Origin: Patescibacteria group bacterium
Lineage (GTDB): Bacteria; Patescibacteriota; Minisyncoccia; Phycocordibacterales; UBA9973
NCBI GenBank assembly: GCA_018813625.1
Contig: JAHJBA010000016.1
Location: 1-12,880, forward strand
Length of the DNA: 12,880 bases
Direction: 5' to 3'
Shown: positions 1 through 6,184 of the stretch, in pieces
Numbering within the stretch: position 1 is the first letter of the stretch
Layout of the letters: each line of letters begins with the position of its first letter
The notes under the pieces: model-generated
Told to the model about the DNA's origin: nothing
What the model saw: only the letters and a program-made list of their open reading frames with translations
The model's database searches: none
Translations under genes and position numbers: made by a program

Positions 1-148
1 CAATTTCTTCTTTTTTAAAAGAACCTAGCTCGAGTGTCTGATTTAAAATCTCGCTATGGGCCATTTTAAAGCAAGCCAAAATAGCGTCTCTCACTTCTAG
101 GGGTGTAAAATCAGAATCTAAATCTACTCCATAAATCTTATTCGTCAT
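1..148 (-). CDS. N-terminal part of an unrecognised protein, cut by the window edge
   Basis: The minus strand is open from an ATG at 148-146 to the window edge, giving 49 codons. The peptide begins MTNKIYGVDLDSDFTPLEVR and continues with a short, probably helical stretch (RDAILACFKMAHSEIL) and a charged KKEE end. I do not recognise the family. The gene lies 47 nt downstream of tRNA-His on the same strand, so it may be co-transcribed with it. A TGATAATAT sequence just after the tRNA (193-185) could also serve as an extended -10 box, leaving a short leader. Codon use matches the AT-rich neighbours. The start is reasonable but rests only on being the first ATG of the frame. The C-terminal part, which probably carries the diagnostic domain, is outside the window. 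Confidence 0.55.
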   Translation of the reverse strand, partial: MTNKIYGVDLDSDFTPLEVRDAILACFKMAHSEILNQTLELGSFKKEEI

Positions 149-195
149 AATATTAAATTAAATTTTTATTAATAAATACGACTATATTATCATTG

Positions 196-268
196 GGTGC
201 CTATCGGGATTCGAACCCGAACTGAGGGTTCCACAAACCCTAGTGCTAACCATTACACCATAGGCACC
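196..268 (-). tRNA. tRNA-His (anticodon GTG)
   Basis: Read on the minus strand, a complete cloverleaf forms. The 7-bp acceptor stem is GTGCCTA/TAGGCAC, with an extra G at -1 (268) facing discriminator C73 (196), the identity feature of tRNA-His. The D stem is GTGT/GCAC. The anticodon stem AGGGT/ACCCT encloses the loop TTGTGGA, with anticodon GTG. The T arm has TTCGAAT. The 3' terminal CCA is not encoded (CAA follows C73). It lies downstream of the Ca2+-ATPase terminator and has its own likely promoter. Confidence 0.97.
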
Positions 269-279
269 ATACATTGCTA

Positions 280-288
280 TTTATATCA
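280..288 (-). promoter_or_regulatory. Extended -10 promoter for tRNA-His
   Basis: The minus strand reads TGATATAAA, matching TGnTATAAT with one mismatch. The expected transcription start, about 7 nt downstream, is about 5 nt before the tRNA 5' end. No convincing -35 box is visible. It abuts the T-tract of the ATPase terminator. Confidence 0.5.
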
Positions 289-315
289 AAAAAGAGGCCA
301 AAAGCCAAATTTTTT
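288..315 (-). terminator. Likely terminator of the Ca2+-ATPase gene, possibly bidirectional
   Basis: Six A (288-293) face six T (310-315) around a GGC/GCC stem with loop CAAAA, interrupted by a small internal loop. On the minus strand the structure is followed by CTTTTTT. It overlaps the ATPase stop codon (316-314) and precedes tRNA-His. The short GC stem makes it weaker than the terminator at 7965-7989. Confidence 0.45.
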
Positions 316-2989
316 AAGCTAATTTAACTTTTCTTCTATAGAAAAACTTGCGTATTTCTTCAACGAATATTATCGAGGAAGAAATTAATATAATCATAAT
401 CCATTCGGATAAATTAAGAGGGGTCGTTCGAAGTATTTTCTGTAAAAATGGATTATAAACCGCCAGTAATTGCAGGCCAACAACAATAACTATGGCGATA
501 ATTAAAAATTTATTCGAAAAAGGATTCATTTTAAAAACCGATTTAGATTCATGACGGCAATTAAATGCATTAAACCATTGGAAAACAACCATCGTGGTAA
601 AAGATATTGTTAAAGCCTTCGTAAGGTCATTCTCATAATACTTACTAAAAGCAATTAAAGTGCCAATTATCATTGGAGCTGACATTAAAACCATGCGCCA
701 CAACATCAACTTATCCATTAAATACTTTTTAGGACGCTCAAAACCACTACTAAGCAAGCTCCCCTCCTTTGGCTCCATGGCAAGAGACACGTCTAAAAAT
801 GTATCTGTCACTAGGTTTACCCAAATTAATTGAGCCGCTAAAATCGGAAGCGGAAATCCCAGAAGAAGGGCACAAACAATAACTAGGGCTTCTCCAAAAT
901 TTGTTGACAATAAATAAAGCAAGACTTTTTTTATTGTTTTGTAAATATTTCGCCCTTCTTCTACGGCAGAGACGATGCTACCTAAATTATCATCCAAAAG
1001 AACAATGTCTGACGCCTCTTTTGTCACCTCCGTTCCAATTTTTCCCATGGCCACACCAAGATCCGCAGCCACAATGGAAGGTGCATCATTGACACCATCA
1101 CCGGTCATAGCAACTATTTCTCCTCGCATTCTGTAGGCCATAATAATTCTAAGTTTATGCTCCGGAGTTACTCGAGCAAAAACAGTCGCCTTCGCTATTT
1201 TTTTAGAAAGCTCGCGGTCAGAAAGAACATCTATCTCATCGCCCGACAGAACTAAATCACCCTCCTTGTATATACCTGCCTGTCGTGCGATGGCTTCAGC
1301 CGTTATTTTATTATCTCCCGTAATCATTACAACCTTAATACCAGCCATGGTAGATTTTTGTACTGCATCAAAAACTTCTGGGCGGATAGCGTCTTGAATC
1401 CCTAAAAATCCAACAAAAGTTAAAGAATCTACAGAATTACTATCTAATTTATCAGGCACCTTTTTGCTTTCAGCTAAGGCGATAACCCTAAGTCCGTTTT
1501 GGGACATTGAAAGATAAATTGATTTCAGGTGTTTTCTTTCTTCTTTCCCCATAGGAGAATCATTTCCATCATGCCAAATTCTTTCAGAAAGATTTAAAAT
1601 TACCTCTGGCGCACCAGCAACAGAAAGTACCTTTTGTTTGTCATAATTATAAATTACAGCATGGTATTTTAATTTATAATCAAAAGGAATTTCGTTCACC
1701 CTGGACGACCGTTTCTCTATGTCATCCCTTCGGAAACCAAATTTTTGGGAAAGCACAAGCATTGCTGCATCAGTTGGATCACCGGAAACACGCCAGAGTT
1801 TTTCTCTTTCTAAAAAAAAGACAGATGCATTGGCACAAAAAATAGAAATTCTTCCAACAAGGAGAAGTCCTGGATAGCCTGTAGGATCAACAACAGACCC
1901 GCTTAGACGAACATCACCCTTTGGCTCATAACCGACACCACCAATCTCAAAAAATTTTCCGCCAACATATACCCTCTCAACCATCATTTCGTTTTTGGTT
2001 ATTGTTCCAGTTTTATCAGCAGCAATAACTCGTGCTTGGCCTAAGGCTTCAACCGCCTGAAGTTTCTTAACTAGAGCATTTCTTTTAGACATTCTCCATA
2101 CACCAGCGGCAAGAATCAATGTCATAACTATTGGAAGACCTTCTGGAATAATCGAAACAGACAAGGAAACCACCAGAGAAAACATTTCACGTATTGGTTT
2201 TCCTAATAATATCCCTAACAAAAAAGAAAATATGCAGAAACCCGCAGTGACAAATACAAGCACTTGTGAAAGATTGCGAATATCTTTTTTAAGAGGTATC
2301 TCTGTGTCAATGGTCGCAACCTTTTTGGAAATTTTTCCAATCTCCGTATTGATTCCGGTATTTACAACAATTGCTCTCCCATTGCCATAAACAATACTCG
2401 CGCCCTTAAAGACCATATTCTTTTGATCAGTTATAAGTTTCTTGTCGCCTATAAGTTTCTCCGAGGTTTTGTACACTGGGACAGACTCTCCAGTAAAAGC
2501 CGCTTCATCTACCTCTAAGTTACTAGAAAAAATAACTCTCGCGTCAGCTGGTATTTTTTCTCCTTCCTGAAGAAGGATAATATCACCGGGAACAACTTCT
2601 ATGTCTGGAATGATTATTTCACGTCCTCCACGCAAAACAGTAGCCTTGGTTTCAATAAATTTTTTAAGGGCCAAAAGCGTATTTTGTGCTCTCCCTTCTT
2701 GTATCGTTCCAATAATAGAATTAAATAAAAGGACAAATAAAACAACATAGCCGTTTGTTGTCTCCCCCATTAAAAACAATATAATGCTCGCAAAAGAAAG
2801 AATATAGATTAAGGGACTTTTAAATTGACGAACAAAAATAACAGCTAGACTGTCAACTTTTGCTTCTGCAAGCTTATTATATCCAAATGTAGTTAAACGC
2901 TCCTCTGCTTCTTTCTTGTCCAGGCCATGTTCATTGGATTTTAGTTTTTGAAAAGTTTCTGATACTGTTAAGCTATAAAAATTACTCAT
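314..2989 (-). CDS. P-type ATPase, P2A Ca2+-pump type
   Basis: An 891-aa P-type cation ATPase, full length for the P2 class, expected to pump Ca2+ across the cytoplasmic membrane using ATP. Domains in order: N-terminal cation-ATPase segment (about 5-70), M1-M2, actuator domain with TGES at 166-169, M4 with PEGLP at 282-286, the phosphorylation site DKTGT with D325, nucleotide-binding domain, TGDN 557-560, hinge TGDGVNDAP from 629, then six C-terminal membrane helices. Ca2+-ligand positions known from SERCA are mostly kept: E283 (M4), N697 and E700 (M5), N725, T728 and D729 (M6). The position equivalent to SERCA E908 in M8 appears to be Q804, so the second site may differ. Transport specificity is inferred from these residues. 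The start overlaps the adenosyltransferase gene by 8 bp, with AGAAGG upstream as a possible ribosome-binding site, so the two are probably translated from one mRNA. Confidence 0.95.
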   Translation of the reverse strand: MSNFYSLTVSETFQKLKSNEHGLDKKEAEERLTTFGYNKLAEAKVDSLAVIFVRQFKSPLIYILSFASIILFLMGETTNGYVVLFVLLFNSIIGTIQEGRAQNTLLALKKFIETKATVLRGGREIIIPDIEVVPGDIILLQEGEKIPADARVIFSSNLEVDEAAFTGESVPVYKTSEKLIGDKKLITDQKNMVFKGASIVYGNGRAIVVNTGINTEIGKISKKVATIDTEIPLKKDIRNLSQVLVFVTAGFCIFSFLLGILLGKPIREMFSLVVSLSVSIIPEGLPIVMTLILAAGVWRMSKRNALVKKLQAVEALGQARVIAADKTGTITKNEMMVERVYVGGKFFEIGGVGYEPKGDVRLSGSVVDPTGYPGLLLVGRISIFCANASVFFLEREKLWRVSGDPTDAAMLVLSQKFGFRRDDIEKRSSRVNEIPFDYKLKYHAVIYNYDKQKVLSVAGAPEVILNLSERIWHDGNDSPMGKEERKHLKSIYLSMSQNGLRVIALAESKKVPDKLDSNSVDSLTFVGFLGIQDAIRPEVFDAVQKSTMAGIKVVMITGDNKITAEAIARQAGIYKEGDLVLSGDEIDVLSDRELSKKIAKATVFARVTPEHKLRIIMAYRMRGEIVAMTGDGVNDAPSIVAADLGVAMGKIGTEVTKEASDIVLLDDNLGSIVSAVEEGRNIYKTIKKVLLYLLSTNFGEALVIVCALLLGFPLPILAAQLIWVNLVTDTFLDVSLAMEPKEGSLLSSGFERPKKYLMDKLMLWRMVLMSAPMIIGTLIAFSKYYENDLTKALTISFTTMVVFQWFNAFNCRHESKSVFKMNPFSNKFLIIAIVIVVGLQLLAVYNPFLQKILRTTPLNLSEWIMIILISSSIIFVEEIRKFFYRRKVKLA

Positions 2990-3557
2990 ATCTAGGACCT
3001 TCTTCTTTTATGCCAGACTTATGGTTGGTAAATCTTGCCAGGGCGTAAAACAAGCTTGAAAGACGATTTAGGTAAGCAAGAGTGTGCTCGCCAATTTTTT
3101 CTTTTTTCAAAAACTTTTTTCGGGTTTTTGATTCAGCAACCTCAATTACCCTTCTCTCTGCCCGTCGGGTAATTGTACGCACAGTGTCAAAAAGAGCAGC
3201 AAGCTTCGTTCCCCCAGAAATAAGAAAAGACTTTATCGGAGGTAGTTCTTTTTCTATGGCGTCTATTACCTCCTCAATCTCTTTTACTTTTTCGTGGGTT
3301 ATAGACATTTTTGATCCTCCAATTTCAGCTTGTACAACAAAAAGATTTTCCTGAATGCCATGAATAAGTTGCGCAAAAGAAACGCCACTGGGAAGTGTTA
3401 ATTTTTCCTTTTCAGCTTTTATCTTACAAAGACCTAAAAATGAATTAGTCTCATCAAGCGCACCTAGAGCCTCAGCTATAGCAGAACTTTTTGAAATACG
3501 CTGATCGCATCCAAAAGTTCCCATTGTTCCCTTGTCCCCTTTTCGTGTATAAAGCAT
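2982..3557 (-). CDS. pduO: PduO-type ATP:cob(I)alamin adenosyltransferase
   Basis: A 191-aa protein matching the PduO/MMAB family, which transfers adenosyl from ATP to cob(I)alamin to make coenzyme B12 in the cytosol. Visible signatures are the N-terminal ATP-binding TRKGDKGT (4-11), ALDETNSFLG with D35, SFLISGG (110-116), the arginine-rich helix RTITRRAERR (127-136) and the C-terminal YLNRLSSLFYALAR (162-175). Length is normal and no key motif is missing. It is the first gene of a pair with the Ca2+-ATPase, overlapping by 8 bp. A TATAAT ends 6 nt before the ATG, so the mRNA probably has no leader. No B12-dependent enzyme is in the window, so what uses the cofactor is unknown; a class II ribonucleotide reductase elsewhere would be one possibility. 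Confidence 0.92.
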   Translation of the reverse strand: MLYTRKGDKGTMGTFGCDQRISKSSAIAEALGALDETNSFLGLCKIKAEKEKLTLPSGVSFAQLIHGIQENLFVVQAEIGGSKMSITHEKVKEIEEVIDAIEKELPPIKSFLISGGTKLAALFDTVRTITRRAERRVIEVAESKTRKKFLKKEKIGEHTLAYLNRLSSLFYALARFTNHKSGIKEEGPRYE

Positions 3558-3562
3558 AAAAA

Positions 3563-3568
3563 TATTAT
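3563..3568 (-). promoter_or_regulatory. -10 box of the adenosyltransferase/ATPase operon
   Basis: The minus strand reads TAGTATAATATTTTTATG: a perfect TATAAT followed by 6 nt and then the start codon. Transcription would start at about the ATG. No clear -35 box is seen in the 26-nt gap to the upstream gene. Confidence 0.5.
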
Positions 3569-3583
3569 ACTAAATTAAATTTA

Positions 3584-4519
3584 TCATTGCTCGACTTCCC
3601 TAGCTAACCCAAAAGACTTAATCAAGTCCAGGGCAATACTGTTTTTGAAATACTCGTGAAGTTCTAATTTTTTATCCATAGGAAGTTCCCCATACCCCAT
3701 TTCATTTTTAGTATGTTTTATTATTTTTTCTACAGTTTGGTATTGTTTCCTTGCCAATCCAAAATTCTTTCCATTTTTATGCTTATCATAAAAATCTAAA
3801 ATGTAATTTAATTGAACTTCTATTTGTTCAATAATGAGATACTGCAGGCGGTATTCTGCTAAAGAATCCTCTCTATTCTCCAAATATGCCCTAGCCATAT
3901 TTTCAACGTCTTCTCTGGAAATGCCTATTATGAATTTAGGGACGACAAGCGACTGCTGTTTCTGGGTGTCTGGATCTCTAAAGTATTTCACGGTCGGCAC
4001 AGATCCTTTTTTAATTCTGAAATCCCACTCATCTCTTATTTTTTTATTAATTATCATTGGATTAACAGAGGAAGTAAAATCAAAAGCAGCCCCCAAATAT
4101 CCTTTTTCATTTTTACTTTTCAAAACAGCATCAATGCCAACAGAAAGATCATCATAGTCGGAAGTCATGGTTGCTTTAAAATCTTTTAACCATCCGTAAT
4201 TATTTATTTGGTCAACAACTATGGCTTGAGAAATTTCACTTAAAGCAAAACTACCACTCTTCCTTTCTAATTCCCGTTGGCCGGAAGAGCTTTCTTTTTC
4301 TTCTATTTTTGAACGCCTAAAATTAACAAAAGCAAGATCATCATCTATCCTTTCTTGTGTATAATTCTCTTCAAACTTGGTACCCTTCATTGCTCCAACA
4401 AAATCATTCAAATTAGGTCTATTTGCATAGACCTTCTCAAGCTTGCGAGATAAAAAGGCTAATTTTTCATAGTCTTCTAAAATACTTTTTTCTTTTTTAA
4501 ATTTCCACGGTTTTTCCAT
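3584..4519 (-). CDS. Unrecognised cytosolic protein, possibly nuclease-fold-like
   Basis: A 311-aa soluble, charged protein without signal peptide or membrane segments. I cannot assign a family with confidence. The most distinctive part is a central block, DYDDLSVGIDAVL (121-133) followed by LGAAFDFTSS (142-151) and VPKFIIGIS (193-201). It resembles a block I associate with CPR hypothetical proteins (D-Y-D-D...G-I/V-D...L-A-I/F-D-V/F-T). The spacing of D130 and D147 recalls PD-(D/E)xK nucleases, but the lysine is absent (D-F-T), so this is only a suggestion. The C-terminal third is predicted helical with many K/E residues. The ATG is 9 nt after the 3' end of tRNA-Leu and has no promoter of normal spacing, so the gene is probably co-transcribed with the tRNA and released by tRNA processing. 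Confidence 0.85.
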   Translation of the reverse strand: MEKPWKFKKEKSILEDYEKLAFLSRKLEKVYANRPNLNDFVGAMKGTKFEENYTQERIDDDLAFVNFRRSKIEEKESSSGQRELERKSGSFALSEISQAIVVDQINNYGWLKDFKATMTSDYDDLSVGIDAVLKSKNEKGYLGAAFDFTSSVNPMIINKKIRDEWDFRIKKGSVPTVKYFRDPDTQKQQSLVVPKFIIGISREDVENMARAYLENREDSLAEYRLQYLIIEQIEVQLNYILDFYDKHKNGKNFGLARKQYQTVEKIIKHTKNEMGYGELPMDKKLELHEYFKNSIALDLIKSFGLAREVEQ

Positions 4520-4528
4520 ATATTATCG

Positions 4529-4612
4529 TGCGCGGGGGGAGATTTGAACTCCCATGGAATTGCTCCCGCTACCACCTCAAGGTAGTGCGTCTACCAGTTT
4601 CGCCACCCGCGC
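4529..4612 (-). tRNA. tRNA-Leu (anticodon GAG)
   Basis: The minus strand gives an 84-nt class II tRNA. Acceptor GCGCGGG/CCCGCGC with discriminator A, anticodon stem CTACC/GGTAG enclosing TTGAGGT (anticodon GAG), a long variable arm, and T stem GGGAG/CTCCC with loop TTCAAAT. The long variable arm and A73 fit leucine. CCA is not encoded (CGA follows). It lies between the L19 terminator and the 311-aa gene. Confidence 0.97.
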
Positions 4613-4620
4613 ATACTTGA

Positions 4621-4629
4621 ACTTTATCA
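4621..4629 (-). promoter_or_regulatory. Possible extended -10 promoter of tRNA-Leu
   Basis: Directly after the T-tract of the L19 terminator the minus strand reads TGATAAAGT, an imperfect TGnTATAAT. It ends 8 nt before the tRNA 5' end, so transcription would start almost at the tRNA itself. Confidence 0.35.
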
Positions 4630-4660
4630 AAAAAATCCATCTTTGTGAAATGGATTTTTT
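4630..4660 (-). terminator. Intrinsic terminator of rplS (symmetrical, could act both ways)
   Basis: A perfect 11-bp inverted repeat, AAAAAATCCAT (4630-4640) and ATGGATTTTTT (4650-4660), with a 9-nt loop, lies 24 bp past the L19 stop. On the minus strand it ends in seven T. Only about 3 GC pairs are present, but the layout is that of a rho-independent terminator. Confidence 0.7.
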
Positions 4661-4684
4661 GTTCTTGCCCCGCCGTGGCGTGGG

Positions 4685-5104
4685 TTATTCTTCTGATTTT
4701 TCTTCGATGTTTTCCTCCGCTATTTCTGGTTCATCACTTTTTTGCATTGTCACGCCACGCATTTTCCTGCGTACATCTTTAACTGCCTTTGTTCTGACAT
4801 AGTAAAGCTTCGATCTTCTGGCTCGAGCTTTTTTTGTAATCTCTATTCTATCAATCATTGGAGAATAAATAGGAAAAATTCTTTCAACTCCCACCCCTGA
4901 GGCAACTTTTCTAACTGTAAAAGTAGCGCCAATCTCTGTGCCATGCTTTCTGGCAAGAACTATGCCTTCAAAAGCCTGCAAGCGGAACTTGCCTTTTTCT
5001 TCCGGAATTTTAGACCAAACACGCACTGTGTCGCCGGCTTTAAAATCAAGCTTCTCTCGCTCTTTTATATTTACTGGGCTGAGTTTGGTTTTGTCTACTG
5101 CCAT
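4685..5104 (-). CDS. rplS: Ribosomal protein L19 (bL19)
   Basis: A 139-aa protein with the complete L19 core: FKAGDTVRVWSKI, QAFEGIVLARKHG, TFTVRKVASGVGVERIFPIYSP and KARARRSKLYYVR. bL19 is a component of the large ribosomal subunit near the contact with the 30S subunit. I chose the ATG at 5104 (MAVDKTKLSPVNIK). The frame stays open upstream to a TTG at 5170, but that extension would read through an inverted repeat and has no L19 similarity. The acidic tail after about residue 115 (EPEIAEENIEEKSEE) is longer than in most bacterial L19, where the protein ends soon after the LYYLR motif. A likely promoter at 5180-5188 leaves a leader of about 70 nt, unlike the leaderless neighbours, and a terminator follows at 4630-4660. 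Confidence 0.95.
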   Translation of the reverse strand: MAVDKTKLSPVNIKEREKLDFKAGDTVRVWSKIPEEKGKFRLQAFEGIVLARKHGTEIGATFTVRKVASGVGVERIFPIYSPMIDRIEITKKARARRSKLYYVRTKAVKDVRRKMRGVTMQKSDEPEIAEENIEEKSEE

Positions 5105-5135
5105 CCCATTTAAAAATTTAACTAATAAATTAATA

Positions 5136-5169
5136 TGTCCCGGATTTTTGCTGATTTTTAAACGGGACA
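5136..5169 (-). promoter_or_regulatory. Hairpin in the predicted L19 mRNA leader
   Basis: Perfect 7-bp arms TGTCCCG (5136-5142) and CGGGACA (5163-5169) surround a 20-nt A/T-rich loop that contains GATTTTT twice. It lies between the predicted promoter and the L19 start, beginning within a few nucleotides of the expected transcription start. It could be an autoregulatory r-protein leader, a 5' stabilising hairpin or a DNA operator; sequence alone does not decide. Confidence 0.45.
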
Positions 5170-5179
5170 AGTAATCATT

Positions 5180-5188
5180 AATCTAACA
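5180..5188 (-). promoter_or_regulatory. Possible extended -10 promoter of rplS
   Basis: The minus strand reads TGTTAGATT (TG plus an imperfect TATAAT) just after the stop of the pseudouridine synthase gene. Transcription would start near 5173, giving a leader of about 70 nt. Confidence 0.35.
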
Positions 5189-5196
5189 TAAACCTT

Positions 5197-5985
5197 TTAC
5201 TTTTGCAATTTTTCGAACTCCTCTGGAACCGGAGACTCCACTTTTATAATTTTACCCTTCAAATTTTTAAACTCTATTGATTTTGCGTGTAACGCCAGCC
5301 GATTTAATGTTTTTGGGCAAAGACCCTTAGGGTTATAAAGAGAATCACAAACAATAGGATGATTCAAAAATTTCATATGAACACGGATCTGATGTGTCCT
5401 TCCTGTTTTTGGTTTTATTTCTAAGTATGTAAATGGCGCAGTGTGCACAAAATTTTTGTCTCCGAGGGTCCCGCCCCGTACTCGGGGAAGGGCGCAGGAG
5501 AAAAAATTTTGTGCACACGGAACCTTAAATCTTTTCAAAACTTTGTATTCTGTAATCGCCTCACGCATCTCTCCTCGCGCGCCCCGACCGGCAAGTCTTC
5601 TGCGAAAATCTGAGGGGCTTCTGCCAATTGACTTATTTATTGTTCCAGTATCATTTTTTAGCCAGCCAGAAACAATCGCAATATAAGTTTTCTTTATTTC
5701 TCTGTCCATAAATTGTTTTTTGAAATACGCAAAAGCCTCTTTTGTTTTGACAACAATAAGAACTCCGGATGTTTCCTTGTCTAATCGATGCACTATTCCA
5801 GGACGATCAATTTCTTGTTCATTAAAAGTTACCGGCTCTCCTACCCCTTTCAGTTTTGGATAATTTTTAATAATCCAGTCGGTGATTGTTTTTTCCCTAG
5901 TTTTTCCATCAGGATGTACCATAAAACCAGAGGGTTTATCTATGGCCAAAATATCTTTATCTTCATATAGCACTTTTATCTTCAT
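5197..5985 (-). CDS. RluA/RluD-family pseudouridine synthase with an in-frame palindromic insertion
   Basis: A 262-aa RluA-family enzyme converting uridine to pseudouridine in rRNA or tRNA. Signatures are the N-terminal YEDKDILAIDKPSGFMVHPD, the catalytic motif GIVHRLDKETSG with Asp69, and KTGRTHQIRVH (193-203). The N-terminal S4 RNA-binding domain of classic RluD is missing; the protein starts directly with the catalytic domain, so the exact target cannot be named. Residues about 156-182, between YKVLKRFK and FTYLEIKP, are not expected in the family. They are encoded by a 78-bp palindromic element (5441-5518), an exact multiple of three without stop codons, so the enzyme may still be made. 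The segment falls where homologues have a short strand-connecting turn. A weak -10 (TAAGAT) ends 7 nt before the ATG. The gene is upstream of rplS on the same strand. Confidence 0.93.
   Translation of the reverse strand: MKIKVLYEDKDILAIDKPSGFMVHPDGKTREKTITDWIIKNYPKLKGVGEPVTFNEQEIDRPGIVHRLDKETSGVLIVVKTKEAFAYFKKQFMDREIKKTYIAIVSGWLKNDTGTINKSIGRSPSDFRRRLAGRGARGEMREAITEYKVLKRFKVPCAQNFFSCALPRVRGGTLGDKNFVHTAPFTYLEIKPKTGRTHQIRVHMKFLNHPIVCDSLYNPKGLCPKTLNRLALHAKSIEFKNLKGKIIKVESPVPEEFEKLQK
5441..5518. repeat. 78-bp palindromic element inserted in the pseudouridine synthase gene
   Basis: The ends are a near-perfect inverted repeat. The left arm begins GTGTGCACAAAATTTTT and continues GTCTCC (5441-5463). 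The right arm is its reverse complement with one base fewer (5497-5518), that is 22 paired bases with one bulged G. The core contains a second hairpin CCCCG-TACT-CGGGG (5474-5487). The structure, length and GC-rich core resemble REP-like or Rickettsia-palindromic-element-like sequences. No clear target-site duplication is visible. It contributes 26 codons to the host gene. Confidence 0.8.
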
Positions 5986-5987
5986 GA

Positions 5988-6016
5988 TTGAAATCTTATT
6001 AAAAATAATATATTAT
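5988..6016 (+). promoter_or_regulatory. Promoter of the tRNA-Val/tRNA-Arg unit
   Basis: TTGAAA (5988-5993) and TATTAT (6011-6016) are separated by exactly 17 nt, each one mismatch from the sigma-70-type consensus. The expected start is about 12 nt before tRNA-Val. This is the best classical -35/-10 promoter in the window. Confidence 0.6.
5993..5998 (-). promoter_or_regulatory. Weak -10 box of the pseudouridine synthase gene
   Basis: The minus strand reads TAAGAT, 7 nt before the ATG at 5985. It matches the consensus at 4 of 6 positions. The position fits the leaderless pattern of other genes here but the match is weak. It is divergent from, and overlaps, the tRNA-Val promoter. Confidence 0.3.
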
Positions 6017-6035
6017 TACAAGTGTTTTATAGCAC

Positions 6036-6108
6036 GCGCGGTTAGCTCAGTTGGTAGAGCAACCCGTTTACACCGGGAAGGTCGGGGGTTCGAGTCCCTC
6101 ACCGCGCA
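6036..6108 (+). tRNA. tRNA-Val (anticodon TAC)
   Basis: A complete cloverleaf: acceptor GCGCGGT/ACCGCGC, D stem GCTC/GAGC, anticodon stem with four good pairs around loop TTTACAC (anticodon TAC), T loop TTCGAGT, discriminator A. The outermost anticodon-stem pair is A-A, a minor irregularity. CCA is not encoded. tRNA-Arg follows after 4 nt. Confidence 0.96.
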
Positions 6109-6112
6109 CATT

Positions 6113-6184
6113 GCCCTCGTAGTTCAATGGATAGAACAGAGCTCTTCTAAGGCTTCGATGGGGGTTCGATTCCCTCCGAGGGCG
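6113..6184 (+). tRNA. tRNA-Arg (anticodon TCT)
   Basis: Acceptor GCCCTCG/CGAGGGC with discriminator G, D stem GTTC/GAAC, anticodon stem GAGCT/GGCTT, loop CTTCTAA giving anticodon TCT, T loop TTCGATT. CCA is not encoded. It is co-transcribed with tRNA-Val, and its 3' half (6147-6184) overlaps the end of the DedA gene on the other strand. It reads AGA, the favoured Arg codon of this AT-rich genome. Confidence 0.96.

Noticed and set aside
5105..5170. N-terminal extension of L19 from a TTG at 5170
   Set aside because: It would translate through the TGTCCCG/CGGGACA inverted repeat and has no resemblance to L19; the ATG at 5104 gives a normal N terminus.
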